NCBI GenBank assembly: GCA_964445815.1
Contig: CAYULW010000004.1
Span: forward strand, 444,087 to 508,086
Source of the DNA: CAYULW01 sp964445815
GTDB lineage: Bacteria > Bacteroidota > Bacteroidia > Flavobacteriales_E > Vicingaceae
Length of the DNA stretch: 64,000 nt
Direction: 5' to 3'
Part shown: positions 15,654 through 25,103 of the stretch, piece after piece
How positions within the stretch are numbered: the first letter of the stretch is position 1
Layout of the letters: every line of letters begins with the position of its first letter
Translations under genes and position numbers: made by a program
Notes under the pieces: generated by a model
Told to the model about the DNA's origin: nothing
What the model saw: only the letters and a program-made list of their open reading frames with translations
Database searches by the model: none

Positions 15654-17256
15654 TATCTGTTTTATCGACTATCCATTTGCAATCTGTGCAACTCAAACCA
15701 TCTTCTGTCATTAACCATGTATGACCAATCATTTTTCCATCGTAGGTATTGGTAACATTTTTAATGTCATAGATGATATCAGTTGAAGAAGACGAGAGGT
15801 AAATGGATTTACCAACAGGTAGAGCAATACTTATTTTAACTTCCTGGTTTCTAAATTTGTCTTCTAAAGGAAAGTCAATGTATTGGCTTACTTTTAGCTC
15901 ATTTTCCTCTAGTTCATATGTGAAGTCAATCTTTTCAGCTCTTGATCCGGCTTCCTTTCTATTTCCTCCACGAGATGATTTATTCAATCTCAAATAGATA
16001 TTTTCAGTTTTACTCTGTATGACATCAATCTCTAAATTGTCCGTGAGTATATAATCGTTTTCGATGTATATTTCGTGAGAATGAAAAGATCTTGAAGAAT
16101 AGCTATCATCAAGTGATGACAGTATGAGAGTATCTGATGGAAAGTTCTCAATCGGTATCATTTCTGTGATGTTCTGTCTTGTTGTATATTCAGAAGCAGT
16201 TGAGCTTGCTGAAATCGATATCATTACCGCTCCAATGATAAATAGAGCAAATGCAGTGATTCCTACAAGTTTATTGGAGCTGGGAATATCAAACACAATT
16301 TTTAATCCTGCATATAACAAAACCAACAATGGGATAAGTATAATAAGGAAACCACCAATGTAACCGGAATAAAACATGGACTCTGAACTAAAGAATATTT
16401 CTGCTAAGCCTTCATTCCAATAGCTGCCAAAGTTCTCTCCATTAAAATCAATATCCGTAGGAGCGCCAATTAGAATGGTTAAAAGCGTGATTAGAGCAAT
16501 TGAAGAGGCAGCGATAAAGACTACCCCCAACAATTTAACTATGAATTTAAAAGCAAAAATTAACAGCTTTCCAATTAGATCAAAGAACTTGTGAATGGCA
16601 TTCTCTGCTTTTCTGACTTGACCTTTTGAGTCTACATTATCTACTTTTTTTTTAAAAGTGTTGAATTCTTCTTTTATAGTGTTACCAATGTTTTCAACAT
16701 TAATGGGTTCTCCTTTCATCTCTAACTTTTCAGCGGTTGTTTTGGCTTTAGGGATAATGGCCCATAAAATGATGTATAGTAAAACTCCGGATCCAAAGAA
16801 GATTAAGGCAATAAGAAATGCTGCTCTTAACCAGATGCGGTCTATTCCAAAATAATGTCCAAACCCGGAACAGACACCACCTAAAACTTTGTCATCTTCA
16901 TCTCTAAACAATTTCTTGGATCTGAATTTCTCTTCATTGCTTTGATTGTAAGAATAACTATGGTCTGAATGGCTTTGTTGAAATTCTTCGCCTTCATCCA
17001 TATATTGCTCTGGTTCTCCCATAATTTCAACTACGCGGTCTACTTCACTCATGGTAATTACCTCTTTGCCATTGTTTAGAGATTCTCTAAACAACTCAGC
17101 AATTCGAGACTCAATGTCTGCCATGATTTCGTCTTTACCGTCAGAGTCATGAAAATAGTTTCTTATTGTAGTGAGGTATTTGTGTAATTTCTCATATGCC
17201 TGTTGCTCTATGTGAAATACAATGCCACTAATATTCGCTGTAACTGTCTTATTCAT
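15622..17256 (-). CDS. PspC-domain envelope-stress membrane protein
   Basis: A 544-residue membrane protein. Residues about 1-75 are soluble (MNKTVTANISGIVFHIEQQA, a conserved leader in Bacteroidota PspC proteins). Residues 113-172 are the PspC domain (KLFRDEDDKVLGGVCSGFGH, then WLRAAFLIALIFFGSG and a second helix). Further transmembrane segments lie at about 225-350, and the C-terminal part is an extracytoplasmic beta-rich domain. It follows padR by 15 nt; PadR probably controls the operon. PspC proteins respond to envelope stress, and the PadR-PspC pairing is common in this phylum. Confidence 0.88.
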   Translation of the reverse strand: MNKTVTANISGIVFHIEQQAYEKLHKYLTTIRNYFHDSDGKDEIMADIESRIAELFRESLNNGKEVITMSEVDRVVEIMGEPEQYMDEGEEFQQSHSDHSYSYNQSNEEKFRSKKLFRDEDDKVLGGVCSGFGHYFGIDRIWLRAAFLIALIFFGSGVLLYIILWAIIPKAKTTAEKLEMKGEPINVENIGNTIKEEFNTFKKKVDNVDSKGQVRKAENAIHKFFDLIGKLLIFAFKFIVKLLGVVFIAASSIALITLLTILIGAPTDIDFNGENFGSYWNEGLAEIFFSSESMFYSGYIGGFLIILIPLLVLLYAGLKIVFDIPSSNKLVGITAFALFIIGAVMISISASSTASEYTTRQNITEMIPIENFPSDTLILSSLDDSYSSRSFHSHEIYIENDYILTDNLEIDVIQSKTENIYLRLNKSSRGGNRKEAGSRAEKIDFTYELEENELKVSQYIDFPLEDKFRNQEVKISIALPVGKSIYLSSSSTDIIYDIKNVTNTYDGKMIGHTWLMTEDGLSCTDCKWIVDKTDNEDSDEEENI

Positions 17257-17271
17257 TGTTGTGCGTTTTTC

Positions 17272-17604
17272 TTATTTGCTGTTTTTTCTGGTTAATTCTA
17301 CCGCTAGTACCAAATCATTCCATGTTGATTCTAGCTCTTTAAGGAACTCGACACCTACTGTTGTGAGTTCATAATACTTTCGGGGTGGCCCGGACTTGGA
17401 CTCCTCCCATCTGTACTTTAATAATCCTGCATTTTTTAATCGCGTTAGGAGCGGGTAGAGGGTTCCTTCAACCACAATGAGTTTTCCCTCTTTGAGCTTG
17501 TCGATTATTTCAGAAGGGTAAGCCTCTTTAGATGCAAGAATGGAGAGTATGCAGAACTCCAGAACTCCCTTGCGCATCTGTGCTTTTGTGTTTTCTATCT
17601 TCAT
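17272..17604 (-). CDS. PadR-family transcriptional regulator
   Basis: A 110-residue winged-helix regulator with the PadR core KGVLEFCILSILASKEAYPS, VEGTLYPLLTRLKNAGLL and SGPPRKYYELTTVG. It is of the short type that dimerises through the C-terminal helix (ELESTWNDLVLAVELTRK). It lies between the DUF4252-like gene and the PspC gene and likely represses its own operon. No effector is evident. Confidence 0.95.
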   Translation of the reverse strand: MKIENTKAQMRKGVLEFCILSILASKEAYPSEIIDKLKEGKLIVVEGTLYPLLTRLKNAGLLKYRWEESKSGPPRKYYELTTVGVEFLKELESTWNDLVLAVELTRKNSK

Positions 17605-17625
17605 AAATTCTATAATAAATCTGTG

Positions 17626-18084
17626 TTATTTATTTTCTACTTTCATTCTTCCGAAAATCGAAAGCAAAATGAATTTGTCATCTTCAGAAACTAAAAAATG
17701 AGCCTCTTCAACAATTTTACCGTTCTTGCTGATCAAGAGATAAACTTCTGCGTCTCCGTCATCATCGTCAATCTCTTCATCATCAATCTCAACTAATTTA
17801 TAACCTTCTTTTTCAAAGCGCTCTTTTATATCTGAGCAGTCTTTCTTTTCATTTATAATAAGCATCTTTCCTTCGGTAAAATCTCCGGTGATGAGTTTTT
17901 CTTTACCATTAAGGTCAATATCAAGATCAAAGAAATCAATCATCTCTTTTGAGAGACTCATGCTAAACACATTGTCGCCTCTTTTCAATTCCTGATATAT
18001 TTCATCTGATTTACCTTGATTATTTCCGGCAAAAAGGACGCCCAAAGAAAACAATGCGATTAGACTTAGTTTTATCTTTTTCAT
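17626..18084 (-). CDS. Secreted DUF4252-like protein
   Basis: About 152 residues from the Met at 18084, which begins a signal peptide MKKIKLSLIALFSLGVLFAG. A longer reading frame to 18138 would cross the promoter and is rejected. The mature part has FSMSLSKEMIDFFDLDID, an acidic stretch (EIDDEEIDDDDGDAEVY) and EEAHFLVSEDDKFILLSIFG, a layout like DUF4252 proteins of Bacteroidota; this match is from memory and not certain. It leads the operon with padR, pspC and the small membrane protein. Confidence 0.7.
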   Translation of the reverse strand: MKKIKLSLIALFSLGVLFAGNNQGKSDEIYQELKRGDNVFSMSLSKEMIDFFDLDIDLNGKEKLITGDFTEGKMLIINEKKDCSDIKERFEKEGYKLVEIDDEEIDDDDGDAEVYLLISKNGKIVEEAHFLVSEDDKFILLSIFGRMKVENK

Positions 18085-18106
18085 TTTTATATAATAATTG
18101 GTTTGA

Positions 18107-18114
18107 CAAAGATA
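18107..18114 (-). promoter_or_regulatory. -7 promoter box of the DUF4252-padR-pspC operon
   Basis: The minus strand reads TATCTTTG (TAnnTTTG), 22 nt upstream of the Met at 18084. A TTG lies 21 nt further upstream (18136-18138). Confidence 0.6.
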
Positions 18115-18263
18115 TATATAAAAAAAGGTAATATGCAATACATAGTACTAAATAAAATTTTAAAAATATACTGTCTGCAAGTTTAAGTTACTGATAATCA
18201 TTTTCTTATTTCCTCTATTTTTTTTGAGTTAAAAAAACTATTTTTACTCTAAATTTAGTTTAA

Positions 18264-18974
18264 ATGGAAATTTTCTTGCATTCAGAAACGTGGATTAGTC
18301 TACTTACTTTAACTTTTTTAGAGATTGTTTTAGGAATTGATAACATCATTTTTATTTCTATAGTTTCTGATAGATTACCTAAGGAAAAACAGTCTAAAGC
18401 AAGAAATTTCGGTTTATTATTAGCCATTCTAATTAGAGTAGCCTTGTTGTTTGCAATATCGTGGATAGTGCAACTCACAGCTCCAATAATCAGTGTGTAT
18501 GACTTTGATTTAAGCACAAGAGATTTGATTCTAATTGCAGGAGGTTTGTTTCTTTTGGCAAAAAGCACTTCTGAAATACACGAAAAAATAGAAGGGGATA
18601 AGGAGGTCAATGATGATAATAAGAACTTTACAATGACACTAAGAAAGGCCATCGTTCAAATTGTCCTCTTGGATGTAGTTTTCTCTTTCGATTCAATTTT
18701 GACAGCAGTGGGGCTAAGTAATCAAGTTCTTATTATGATTGCAGCTGTTATAATGGCCTTACTCGTCATGTTAATCTTTGCAAAGAAAGTAAGTGATTTT
18801 GTCAATAGAAACCCAACGATCAAGATGCTTGCTTTGGCCTTTCTTATAATGATTGGTACCCTTCTTATTCTAGATGGCTTCCATGTTCATGTCCCTAAGG
18901 GTTATATCTATTTCTCTCTGGTCTTTTCTTTAGGCGTTGAGTTACTGAATCAACGTGTGAGAAGAAAGAAATAA
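18264..18974 (+). CDS. TerC-family integral membrane protein
   Basis: A 236-residue protein with about seven transmembrane helices. The family signature is at the N-terminus (LTFLEIVLGIDNIIFISIVS) and repeats as VLLDVVFSFDSILTAVGLS, with acidic residues in helices that may bind metal. TerC/Alx-type proteins act in manganese export or metalation of exported proteins. It is monocistronic and convergent with mqnE (4-nt gap). No yybP-ykoY riboswitch is visible in the short AT-rich leader. Confidence 0.93.
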   Translation: MEIFLHSETWISLLTLTFLEIVLGIDNIIFISIVSDRLPKEKQSKARNFGLLLAILIRVALLFAISWIVQLTAPIISVYDFDLSTRDLILIAGGLFLLAKSTSEIHEKIEGDKEVNDDNKNFTMTLRKAIVQIVLLDVVFSFDSILTAVGLSNQVLIMIAAVIMALLVMLIFAKKVSDFVNRNPTIKMLALAFLIMIGTLLILDGFHVHVPKGYIYFSLVFSLGVELLNQRVRRKK

Positions 18975-18978
18975 ACAA

Positions 18979-20121
18979 CTAAGAAATACTGATCTCCGAA
19001 TAGTCTTTCAAAATATTATAAACACTATCTCTTTCTACCGGCTTGCGATTAACTTGTTTAATTAACTGAACAAGCTCGTCAGTGGTCATTGTCGGATTTT
19101 GTTCTTCTGCGCCAGCCATGCTGTATATCTTTGTTGTATCATCAATAGTGCCGTCAATGTCATTTACACCATAAGCTAAAGTCAATTGAGCAGTATTTCT
19201 TCCGATCATTGGCCAATAAGCTTTTATGTGGTCAAAATTGTCCATATAGATTCTTGAGACAGCATACATTTTCAAATCTTCAATAACACTTACTTCTTTA
19301 ATGTGAGACATTTGATTGTTTCCATTTCTATATTTGAGAGGAATAAATGTATTGAAACCTCCTGTTTTATCCTGTAAACTTCTGAGCCTTTCCATGTGAT
19401 CAATACGATGCTCATATGCTTCTATATGACCGTAAAGCAGTGTGGCATTTGATGGCATACCAATTTTATGAGCTGTTTCATGTATTTCTAACCATTCATC
19501 AGAACTGCACTTGTCTTTGCAAATTTCGTTTCTGATGTCTTCTGCAAAGATTTCGGCACCTCCACCGGGCAATGAATCCTGACCATGATCTTTTAGAATT
19601 TGTAAACCTTCTTCATAAGATACTTTTGCTTTACGGCACATGTATTCTAACTCTACTGCTGTAAATGCTTTAACATGAATATTAGGGCGAATTTGTTTTA
19701 TGTTTCTAATCAAATTTGCAAAATACTGAAGCCCCATTTTGGGATGAACACCACCTACAATATGAACTTCTGTTACATCAGACTTATCGTAAGACCTTAT
19801 AGTCTCATAGATGTCTTCTTCAGACATTTCCCAAGCATTGTAATCCCCTTTGTCTCTCAAAAGTTTAGAGTAAGCACAAAATTTACAATCGAAAACACAG
19901 ATGTTAGTGGGTTCAATGTGAAAATTCTTATTGAAATAAGTTGTATCTCCATGTTTCTGCTCCCTTATGTAATTGGCTAAACTGCCTAAAAGGTTTAAGT
20001 CGCCTTGTTCAAACAATAGAACACCTTCATTAAAATTTATTCTTTCTTGGTGAAAGATCTTTTCAGCTATTTTTTTTAATTCAGAAGAGATTGAGGACTT
20101 TAAAATCAGTTGTAAATTCAT
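18979..20121 (-). CDS. mqnE: Aminodeoxyfutalosine synthase
   Basis: A radical SAM enzyme of 380 residues in the futalosine route to menaquinone; it joins 3-enolpyruvyl-benzoate-ether substrate and SAM. The cluster motif CVFDCKFC (CxxxCxxC) is near residue 75. GGGAEIFAEDIRNEIC and GMPSNATLLYGHIE separate it from MqnC. A -7 box is 19 nt upstream. Together with the UbiA-like prenyltransferase at 40092 it implies menaquinone made without the Men pathway. Confidence 0.93.
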   Translation of the reverse strand: MNLQLILKSSISSELKKIAEKIFHQERINFNEGVLLFEQGDLNLLGSLANYIREQKHGDTTYFNKNFHIEPTNICVFDCKFCAYSKLLRDKGDYNAWEMSEEDIYETIRSYDKSDVTEVHIVGGVHPKMGLQYFANLIRNIKQIRPNIHVKAFTAVELEYMCRKAKVSYEEGLQILKDHGQDSLPGGGAEIFAEDIRNEICKDKCSSDEWLEIHETAHKIGMPSNATLLYGHIEAYEHRIDHMERLRSLQDKTGGFNTFIPLKYRNGNNQMSHIKEVSVIEDLKMYAVSRIYMDNFDHIKAYWPMIGRNTAQLTLAYGVNDIDGTIDDTTKIYSMAGAEEQNPTMTTDELVQLIKQVNRKPVERDSVYNILKDYSEISIS

Positions 20122-20139
20122 AGAAAAAATTCAATTTTT

Positions 20140-20147
20140 CAAAGGTA
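20140..20147 (-). promoter_or_regulatory. -7 promoter box for mqnE
   Basis: The minus strand reads TACCTTTG (TAnnTTTG), ending 18 nt before the mqnE ATG. Confidence 0.55.
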
Positions 20148-20162
20148 AACAATGGGTAATTA

Positions 20163-21368
20163 CTAATTGTTGATGATGAGCTTTTTAATCGCCTTTTTAT
20201 TATTGCTTGATATTTCTAAGAAATAAATACCACTTTTTAATTGATGTATATCGAGTTCAATCTCATTGGTGTTCGTTTGAAGCTCAGCAGGACTTATCTG
20301 TTTACCATTTAAATCATAGAGTGAAAAAATGAGATCATTCGGTTTAGAATTTGAGAATTTAATTTTTACTTGTCCTTTTGCAGGATTAGGGAAAATTTGA
20401 AGATTTGAAGAAAAGCTTTTGTCTAAACCTATGTAATTACAACCCCTATCTGAACTGATAATCCCCGGACGGGAGTTCAAAATGGCGTTTCTCATTCTTG
20501 TTTTCTGACCGGCAGTAAAATTAGCCATGCATCTGTCATCAACATATCCCATAAAATTGTTGGTGTTGTCCGGGCTGCTACAACTATTTCTAAGACCGGG
20601 ACAATTAAAATAAATAGCAGATTGGTTGGGTGTGTCTGCTACATCGTCATCACTCGCACAGCTAGGATTCCTATCATTCTGACCCCAAATATGAAAGAGA
20701 TTCAACCAATGGCCAATTTCATGAGTCAAAGTTCGTCCAAGGTCATAAGGATAAACAACCGTTCCCGTTGTTCCAAAATTAGTGTAATCAATGACTACAC
20801 CATCTCGATCTGACGGTGAACCGGGAGGAAAAGCTTGTCCGGCAATGTTGTTACCAAAGTCACAGACCCACACATTAAGGTATTTGTCACGATCCCAAAT
20901 TGGGCGAACTACAAAATATTGATTATTCACTCCAAGGTCTTCTAAAGTAGTCTGGGTTCGAGTAATGCCATGTGTATAATTGCCATTAGGGTCGATCTTA
21001 GCTAAACAAAACTCCAATTTTACATCTGCTTTGGAAAATTGAGCGGGAACTATTCCTATATCAGAATTTAGTAAGCGATAGTCCTTATTTAGAACCTCAA
21101 GCTGCGAGTAGATCTGTGATTCATCTATATTTTGATTGGGATGTTTCCATATAATATGAAACACAACAGGAATTCTAATGACGGTATCAGCTTTATAAAT
21201 TCCGGAAAAAGCCTGATTGGACTTTATTTCTTTTTGAACTTGTAAGTATTCAGGAGTATTTTTTACTTGCTCTAAAGCATCCTCAAAACCACATTTCTTT
21301 GTGGGATTTTGAGAAAAAAGACTCAAAAATAGAAGCATTAAAGAGGTTATAGACAGGGCTTTATTCAT
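20163..21368 (-). CDS. Secreted M43 (pappalysin-like) metalloprotease with T9SS sorting domain
   Basis: A 401-residue exported zinc protease. After a signal peptide (about 1-20) comes a propeptide-like part, then the zinc motif HEIGHWLNLFH (His 216, His 220, His 226) and the Met-turn NNFMGYVDDRCM with the nearby calcium/disulfide region. Residues about 325-401 are a type A T9SS C-terminal domain (FPNPAKGQVKIKF, LYDLNGKQIS, SGIYFLEISSNNKKAIKKLI), so the protein is secreted across the outer membrane and probably surface-attached. Confidence 0.92.
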   Translation of the reverse strand: MNKALSITSLMLLFLSLFSQNPTKKCGFEDALEQVKNTPEYLQVQKEIKSNQAFSGIYKADTVIRIPVVFHIIWKHPNQNIDESQIYSQLEVLNKDYRLLNSDIGIVPAQFSKADVKLEFCLAKIDPNGNYTHGITRTQTTLEDLGVNNQYFVVRPIWDRDKYLNVWVCDFGNNIAGQAFPPGSPSDRDGVVIDYTNFGTTGTVVYPYDLGRTLTHEIGHWLNLFHIWGQNDRNPSCASDDDVADTPNQSAIYFNCPGLRNSCSSPDNTNNFMGYVDDRCMANFTAGQKTRMRNAILNSRPGIISSDRGCNYIGLDKSFSSNLQIFPNPAKGQVKIKFSNSKPNDLIFSLYDLNGKQISPAELQTNTNEIELDIHQLKSGIYFLEISSNNKKAIKKLIINN

Positions 21369-21466
21369 TGCGCGTAAAACTAAATTTAAAATTAGGCAAC
21401 TATTTTAAAATTGAATTCGTCTTCTAGGTGTAAGACTTTGTGGTAGATATCTTACAGCTATTCCCT

Positions 21467-21500
21467 GATAGGCCTTCAATTATTGAAGGCCTATCGTTTT
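21467..21500 (+). terminator. Strong hairpin between two minus-strand genes
   Basis: GATAGGCCTTCAAT (21467-21480) and ATTGAAGGCCTATC (21482-21495) are perfect complements, followed on the plus strand by GTTTTTA. No plus-strand gene ends here, so it more probably ends or protects the 3' end of the AddB-like transcript, whose stop is 5 nt away. Confidence 0.55.
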
Positions 21501-24202
21501 TAGGTGCAAAATGAACAATACTTAGACACTTCATTATGGCTAAAAGGTTGAGTCTTATCAGTTAAACTTGTATAGATGTGTTCTAGAATTTGGTTGACCA
21601 ACTCTGAATAAGAATTAAAACCATTGTGAATTTGAATTTCAGGCTCAAGAAATTTGGTGTCTCTGGTTTTTAGAGAAAGAACACCAACCTCACTATTAGG
21701 AAATTGTTTTTCTGTTGCAGCTTTATACAGTATAACCTGAAGCGCAATGCTTTTAGACCCATCCAATAATTGATCAAGATGATTGATTTTCAAATCTCGT
21801 GCTTCTACCTTTCCGGTTTTATAATCAATTATTCTTGAAACACCATTACACTCATCTATCCTGTCAATAAAACCGTTAAACTGAACCGATATACCATTTT
21901 CAAGATCAAAACAATGTTTAATCTGCTTTTCTAAAGCAATTATTTTTAGTGTATTACCTGTAGATATATAGTCAATGTCTAAATTGACAATACGATGAAG
22001 GTACTGTTTGGCTACCTCATATGCTAGCATCATAAAACCAAAGTCAGGCTTATTCTTGAATTTCTTCTCAAAAGCGCTTACTAAACTTTCATCAATACGG
22101 TCTTTAAGCTTGTGAAGGTGTTCTTTTTGCAAATCCTTTCCAACTAAAGGAGCATAGAGCATCTCCAATGCATCATGCACAATGGTGCCGAATTGACTAA
22201 TTTCAATTGTTGAAGAACTTTCTTCTTCCCTAAGCTTCAGGAGGTACCGATAGTAGAAGTCAAGTGGGCATTGCAGGTAGCTATTAATTGCTGATGCCGA
22301 TATGCCTGTCTCAAAACGCTCTTTAATCAATTGTATCAATTGATCTGATTTAGAAATAATTGGTTTTGATATTGCTCTTTCGGGAAATTTAAAGCTGATT
22401 TCTTCTACACTTAAATCTACACTAGGATTGTATCTTGGTAGTTCCTCAATTAGTTGATTAATAAATCTGCTTTTCTCCCCACCCATTAAAGCATCAACCT
22501 GAGTATTGTATATAATATCAATGTGTTCAGCCCTTTGTAGAAGCCTGAAAAAGTGATAAGAAAAAATAGAGTCCTTTTCTTGATAAGATGGAAGGCCAAA
22601 TTTTCGTTTTATGTCATAAGGAATAAAGGAGTTCTGACTCTTTCCCGAGGGTAATATCCCTTCATTTACACTTGTTAGTATAATATGGTCAAAGTCAAGG
22701 TTTCGAGATTCTAATACTCCCATAATCTGCAAGCCCATTATTGGCTCACCGATAAAGGAAACTGTGCTTGTGGATATCAATTGCTGAAAAATGAATTGCA
22801 AGGCTTTCCAATTCACTTCTTCTTTTTGTTGTTCTAATCTTGCTTTTAGACTCGTTAGACCTTTTTGGAGTTCTTGAGCAATGGCAAAGTCCAGGCTGTC
22901 TTTTTGATAGAGAAGATGTGTAATTAGGGTACTCAATGTAGAAAGTGCCTCAATTAAATCTTGCGGAGACTGGCAGTTAAAGATTTTAGCTTGAAGTTTT
23001 TCTTCAAAATCATATAAGTCTTTGGAATTAAAGCTACTTATATATTGACCTTCAATCTGTTGTTTGATTTTTTGATTTTCACTAATCACATTGGCATCAA
23101 ACAATTGCCAGACGGGATGCTTTACTAAAGCACTAAGCAATTGTGTGCTAAACAAACTGGCTCCTTTTATTTTTTCCGCTTGACCATGAAGCAATATGAT
23201 TTTTTGAATAACATCATAGTAGATTGAAGAGGATATGGGATAACCCATTGTGACATTAATGTCTTCTATTGATTCCGGCACGGCATCAAGAACGGGTATG
23301 AGCAATTGTTCATCAGCAAGTACAACTGCTGTTTGATCACTTTTTGAAGAATGCAATAAATCTCCGCAAAGTTTGGCTTGAGCAATATTACCTGCAATTC
23401 CATAAACGCGAATTTTTTTTGTTTTTGAGAAGCCTTTGTCATTTATAGTAATTGCTTTTGGATGTTTCAGGTTTTTTCTCAAAAAATGCCCTGCTTGATG
23501 AAATTGGTTTTGAACATAAAAATCATCTGAATCGTAAATCATAAAAGAGCTATTGTTAGACAAGTATTTTTCGATAAAAACCGATTCGGCCTTAGTCAAG
23601 GCGTTGAATCCGACAAAATAGCAGATTTGATGCTTAAACACCAATGGAACACTCTCTTCAGCTACTTTGCGAAACAGTAAACCCTGGTGAGCTGCTTTCT
23701 TGCTTAACAGTATTTCCCTAAACTCTTGATAATACGTTTTGAGAGATCGCCAGAATCTTAAATAGTTGTATTGAAATTCACTCAGTTCATTTTGTTGAGG
23801 CTGCCAAGACTCTATTGCCTTTGCTTCACTTAAGAAGTCATACAAGTCTTCTGCCGATACTAAATGCCGATCCAGTTCATTGAAGTCCTGAAGAAGTACT
23901 GTTGCCCAAGATAGAAATTCATCAAATTCTTGTCTTTTACTTCCTTCTATTTTCTTATGAACGGTGTACAGATCAAAAATGAGATCGACCTGATCAAGTT
24001 GAACAAGCTTGGCATGTATAGAGATAAAGTCTTCCAAAGAAAAAAGCAAAGGAGACCATGAATTGTTTTCTATTAATTGAGACAGATGTTTTTGAAAATA
24101 AACCGTAGCTCTTCTACTTGGAAAAACAATGCATAAATCCTTTAGCTGATGATGATGTTTGGAGTACAAATTAGAAGCAACTTGCCGAAGGAATGTTTGC
24201 AT
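21500..24202 (-). CDS. AddB-like PD-(D/E)XK nuclease/helicase-fold protein
   Basis: About 900 residues, with the start chosen at the Met of MQTFLRQVASNLYSKH (24202) because this matches the family; the frame extends to 24229. The N-terminal and middle parts look like a degenerate UvrD/AddB helicase fold (LCIVFPSRRATVYF, HIILTSVNEGILPSG, SFIPYDIKRKFGLPSY). The C-terminal nuclease has SASAINSYLQCPLDFYYRYL, FIDRIDECNG and RIIDYKTGK. It should act in recombinational DNA repair with an AddA-type helicase, which is not in the window. The C-terminus stops at KYCSFCT, so the last Cys of an AddB-type iron-sulfur cluster seems absent. Confidence 0.85.
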   Translation of the reverse strand: MQTFLRQVASNLYSKHHHQLKDLCIVFPSRRATVYFQKHLSQLIENNSWSPLLFSLEDFISIHAKLVQLDQVDLIFDLYTVHKKIEGSKRQEFDEFLSWATVLLQDFNELDRHLVSAEDLYDFLSEAKAIESWQPQQNELSEFQYNYLRFWRSLKTYYQEFREILLSKKAAHQGLLFRKVAEESVPLVFKHQICYFVGFNALTKAESVFIEKYLSNNSSFMIYDSDDFYVQNQFHQAGHFLRKNLKHPKAITINDKGFSKTKKIRVYGIAGNIAQAKLCGDLLHSSKSDQTAVVLADEQLLIPVLDAVPESIEDINVTMGYPISSSIYYDVIQKIILLHGQAEKIKGASLFSTQLLSALVKHPVWQLFDANVISENQKIKQQIEGQYISSFNSKDLYDFEEKLQAKIFNCQSPQDLIEALSTLSTLITHLLYQKDSLDFAIAQELQKGLTSLKARLEQQKEEVNWKALQFIFQQLISTSTVSFIGEPIMGLQIMGVLESRNLDFDHIILTSVNEGILPSGKSQNSFIPYDIKRKFGLPSYQEKDSIFSYHFFRLLQRAEHIDIIYNTQVDALMGGEKSRFINQLIEELPRYNPSVDLSVEEISFKFPERAISKPIISKSDQLIQLIKERFETGISASAINSYLQCPLDFYYRYLLKLREEESSSTIEISQFGTIVHDALEMLYAPLVGKDLQKEHLHKLKDRIDESLVSAFEKKFKNKPDFGFMMLAYEVAKQYLHRIVNLDIDYISTGNTLKIIALEKQIKHCFDLENGISVQFNGFIDRIDECNGVSRIIDYKTGKVEARDLKINHLDQLLDGSKSIALQVILYKAATEKQFPNSEVGVLSLKTRDTKFLEPEIQIHNGFNSYSELVNQILEHIYTSLTDKTQPFSHNEVSKYCSFCT

Positions 24203-24290
24203 GCCATAAACATAGGCAATTCGACTCAAATTTGGATATTCAGCTTGGTATGCCTTTTGTTTGCTGTCATCTTAGCTGGCTATTAATACT

Positions 24291-24298
24291 TAATTTTG
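24291..24298 (+). promoter_or_regulatory. -7 promoter box 4 nt upstream of the YwqK-like gene
   Basis: TAATTTTG followed by CATC and the ATG at 24303. This is the same geometry as in front of obg and the 28816 gene and suggests a leaderless transcript. Confidence 0.6.
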
Positions 24299-24302
24299 CA
24301 TC

Positions 24303-25103
24303 ATGAAGAAACCATTTTTTTTCAGTTTGATTTTGACTTTGCTTAACTCGGTACTTGTGATTAATATGCAGGCACAAAACATGGCACAAGATAGCCTAAA
24401 GCAAAGACTGAGTGAGGAGAAGGTAGGCTACTATTCAAGTGGGGAGCTTAGATACAGAGGACAATTTAAAGAAGGTCAACCTTTTGGCATTTTTAAGTAT
24501 TTTTTCAAGACAGGAGAATTACAATCAATTGTTGAGCATCTTGGAGAAGGAAAAGCAAGGGTAACGCATTACTATCAAACCGGAGATACCATGGCTAAAG
24601 GAGAATATTTAAATCAAAAGAAGCATGGCCATTGGATCACATATGGAGCAAAGGGACTTAAGGTCAATGAGGGGAACTACATTTCAGATCAGAAATACGA
24701 AACATGGAAGACCTATTACCCTAATGGAATACTTGCAGAAGAAATCAGTTTTAAGGCCAATTTAGAAGATGGTCCTTATAGAACTTTTTATAGAAACGGA
24801 AAACCGTCTCAAGAGGGAACATACTTTAATGGTTACCGGAAAGGGAAGACTAGATTTTATTATAGCAGTGGCCAGTTAAAATCAGTTGGTCAATATGAAA
24901 AGGATGTAAAAGATGGAGAGTGGATCTATTATGATGAAGAAGGAAACGAATTGAGAAGAATAGAATATAAACAAGGGTATCGATTGACACCTCTTTCTGA
25001 AGGTGAGAAGACAGGGAGTTATGAAGAGTTTGAAGATCAGGTGAAAGATGATTTGGAGTTTGAAGATATGCAAGGAAAGATAAAATACAATGAGCAAGAC
25101 TAA
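24303..25103 (+). CDS. Secreted YwqK-type (MORN-like) repeat protein
   Basis: A 266-residue exported protein (signal peptide about 1-24, cleavage near MQAQN) made of at least six repeats of about 22 residues of the type G.Y..G.....W..Y...G, for example YYSSGELRYRGQFKEGQPFG and YYPNGILAEEISFKANLEDG. Databases often call the family toxin-antitoxin system YwqK antitoxin; nothing here supports an antitoxin role. The acidic C-terminal tail overlaps mnmA by 14 bp, so the two are co-transcribed. Confidence 0.85.
   Translation: MKKPFFFSLILTLLNSVLVINMQAQNMAQDSLKQRLSEEKVGYYSSGELRYRGQFKEGQPFGIFKYFFKTGELQSIVEHLGEGKARVTHYYQTGDTMAKGEYLNQKKHGHWITYGAKGLKVNEGNYISDQKYETWKTYYPNGILAEEISFKANLEDGPYRTFYRNGKPSQEGTYFNGYRKGKTRFYYSSGQLKSVGQYEKDVKDGEWIYYDEEGNELRRIEYKQGYRLTPLSEGEKTGSYEEFEDQVKDDLEFEDMQGKIKYNEQD

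Noticed and set aside
18085..18138. Upstream extension of the DUF4252-like gene (MHITFFYIYL...)
   Set aside because: It overlaps the -7 box at 18107-18114, and a proper signal peptide starts at 18084.
24303..25103. YwqK-family protein as an antitoxin of a toxin-antitoxin system
   Set aside because: It has a signal peptide and MORN-like repeats, and its only operon partner is mnmA. The antitoxin label is a database family name.
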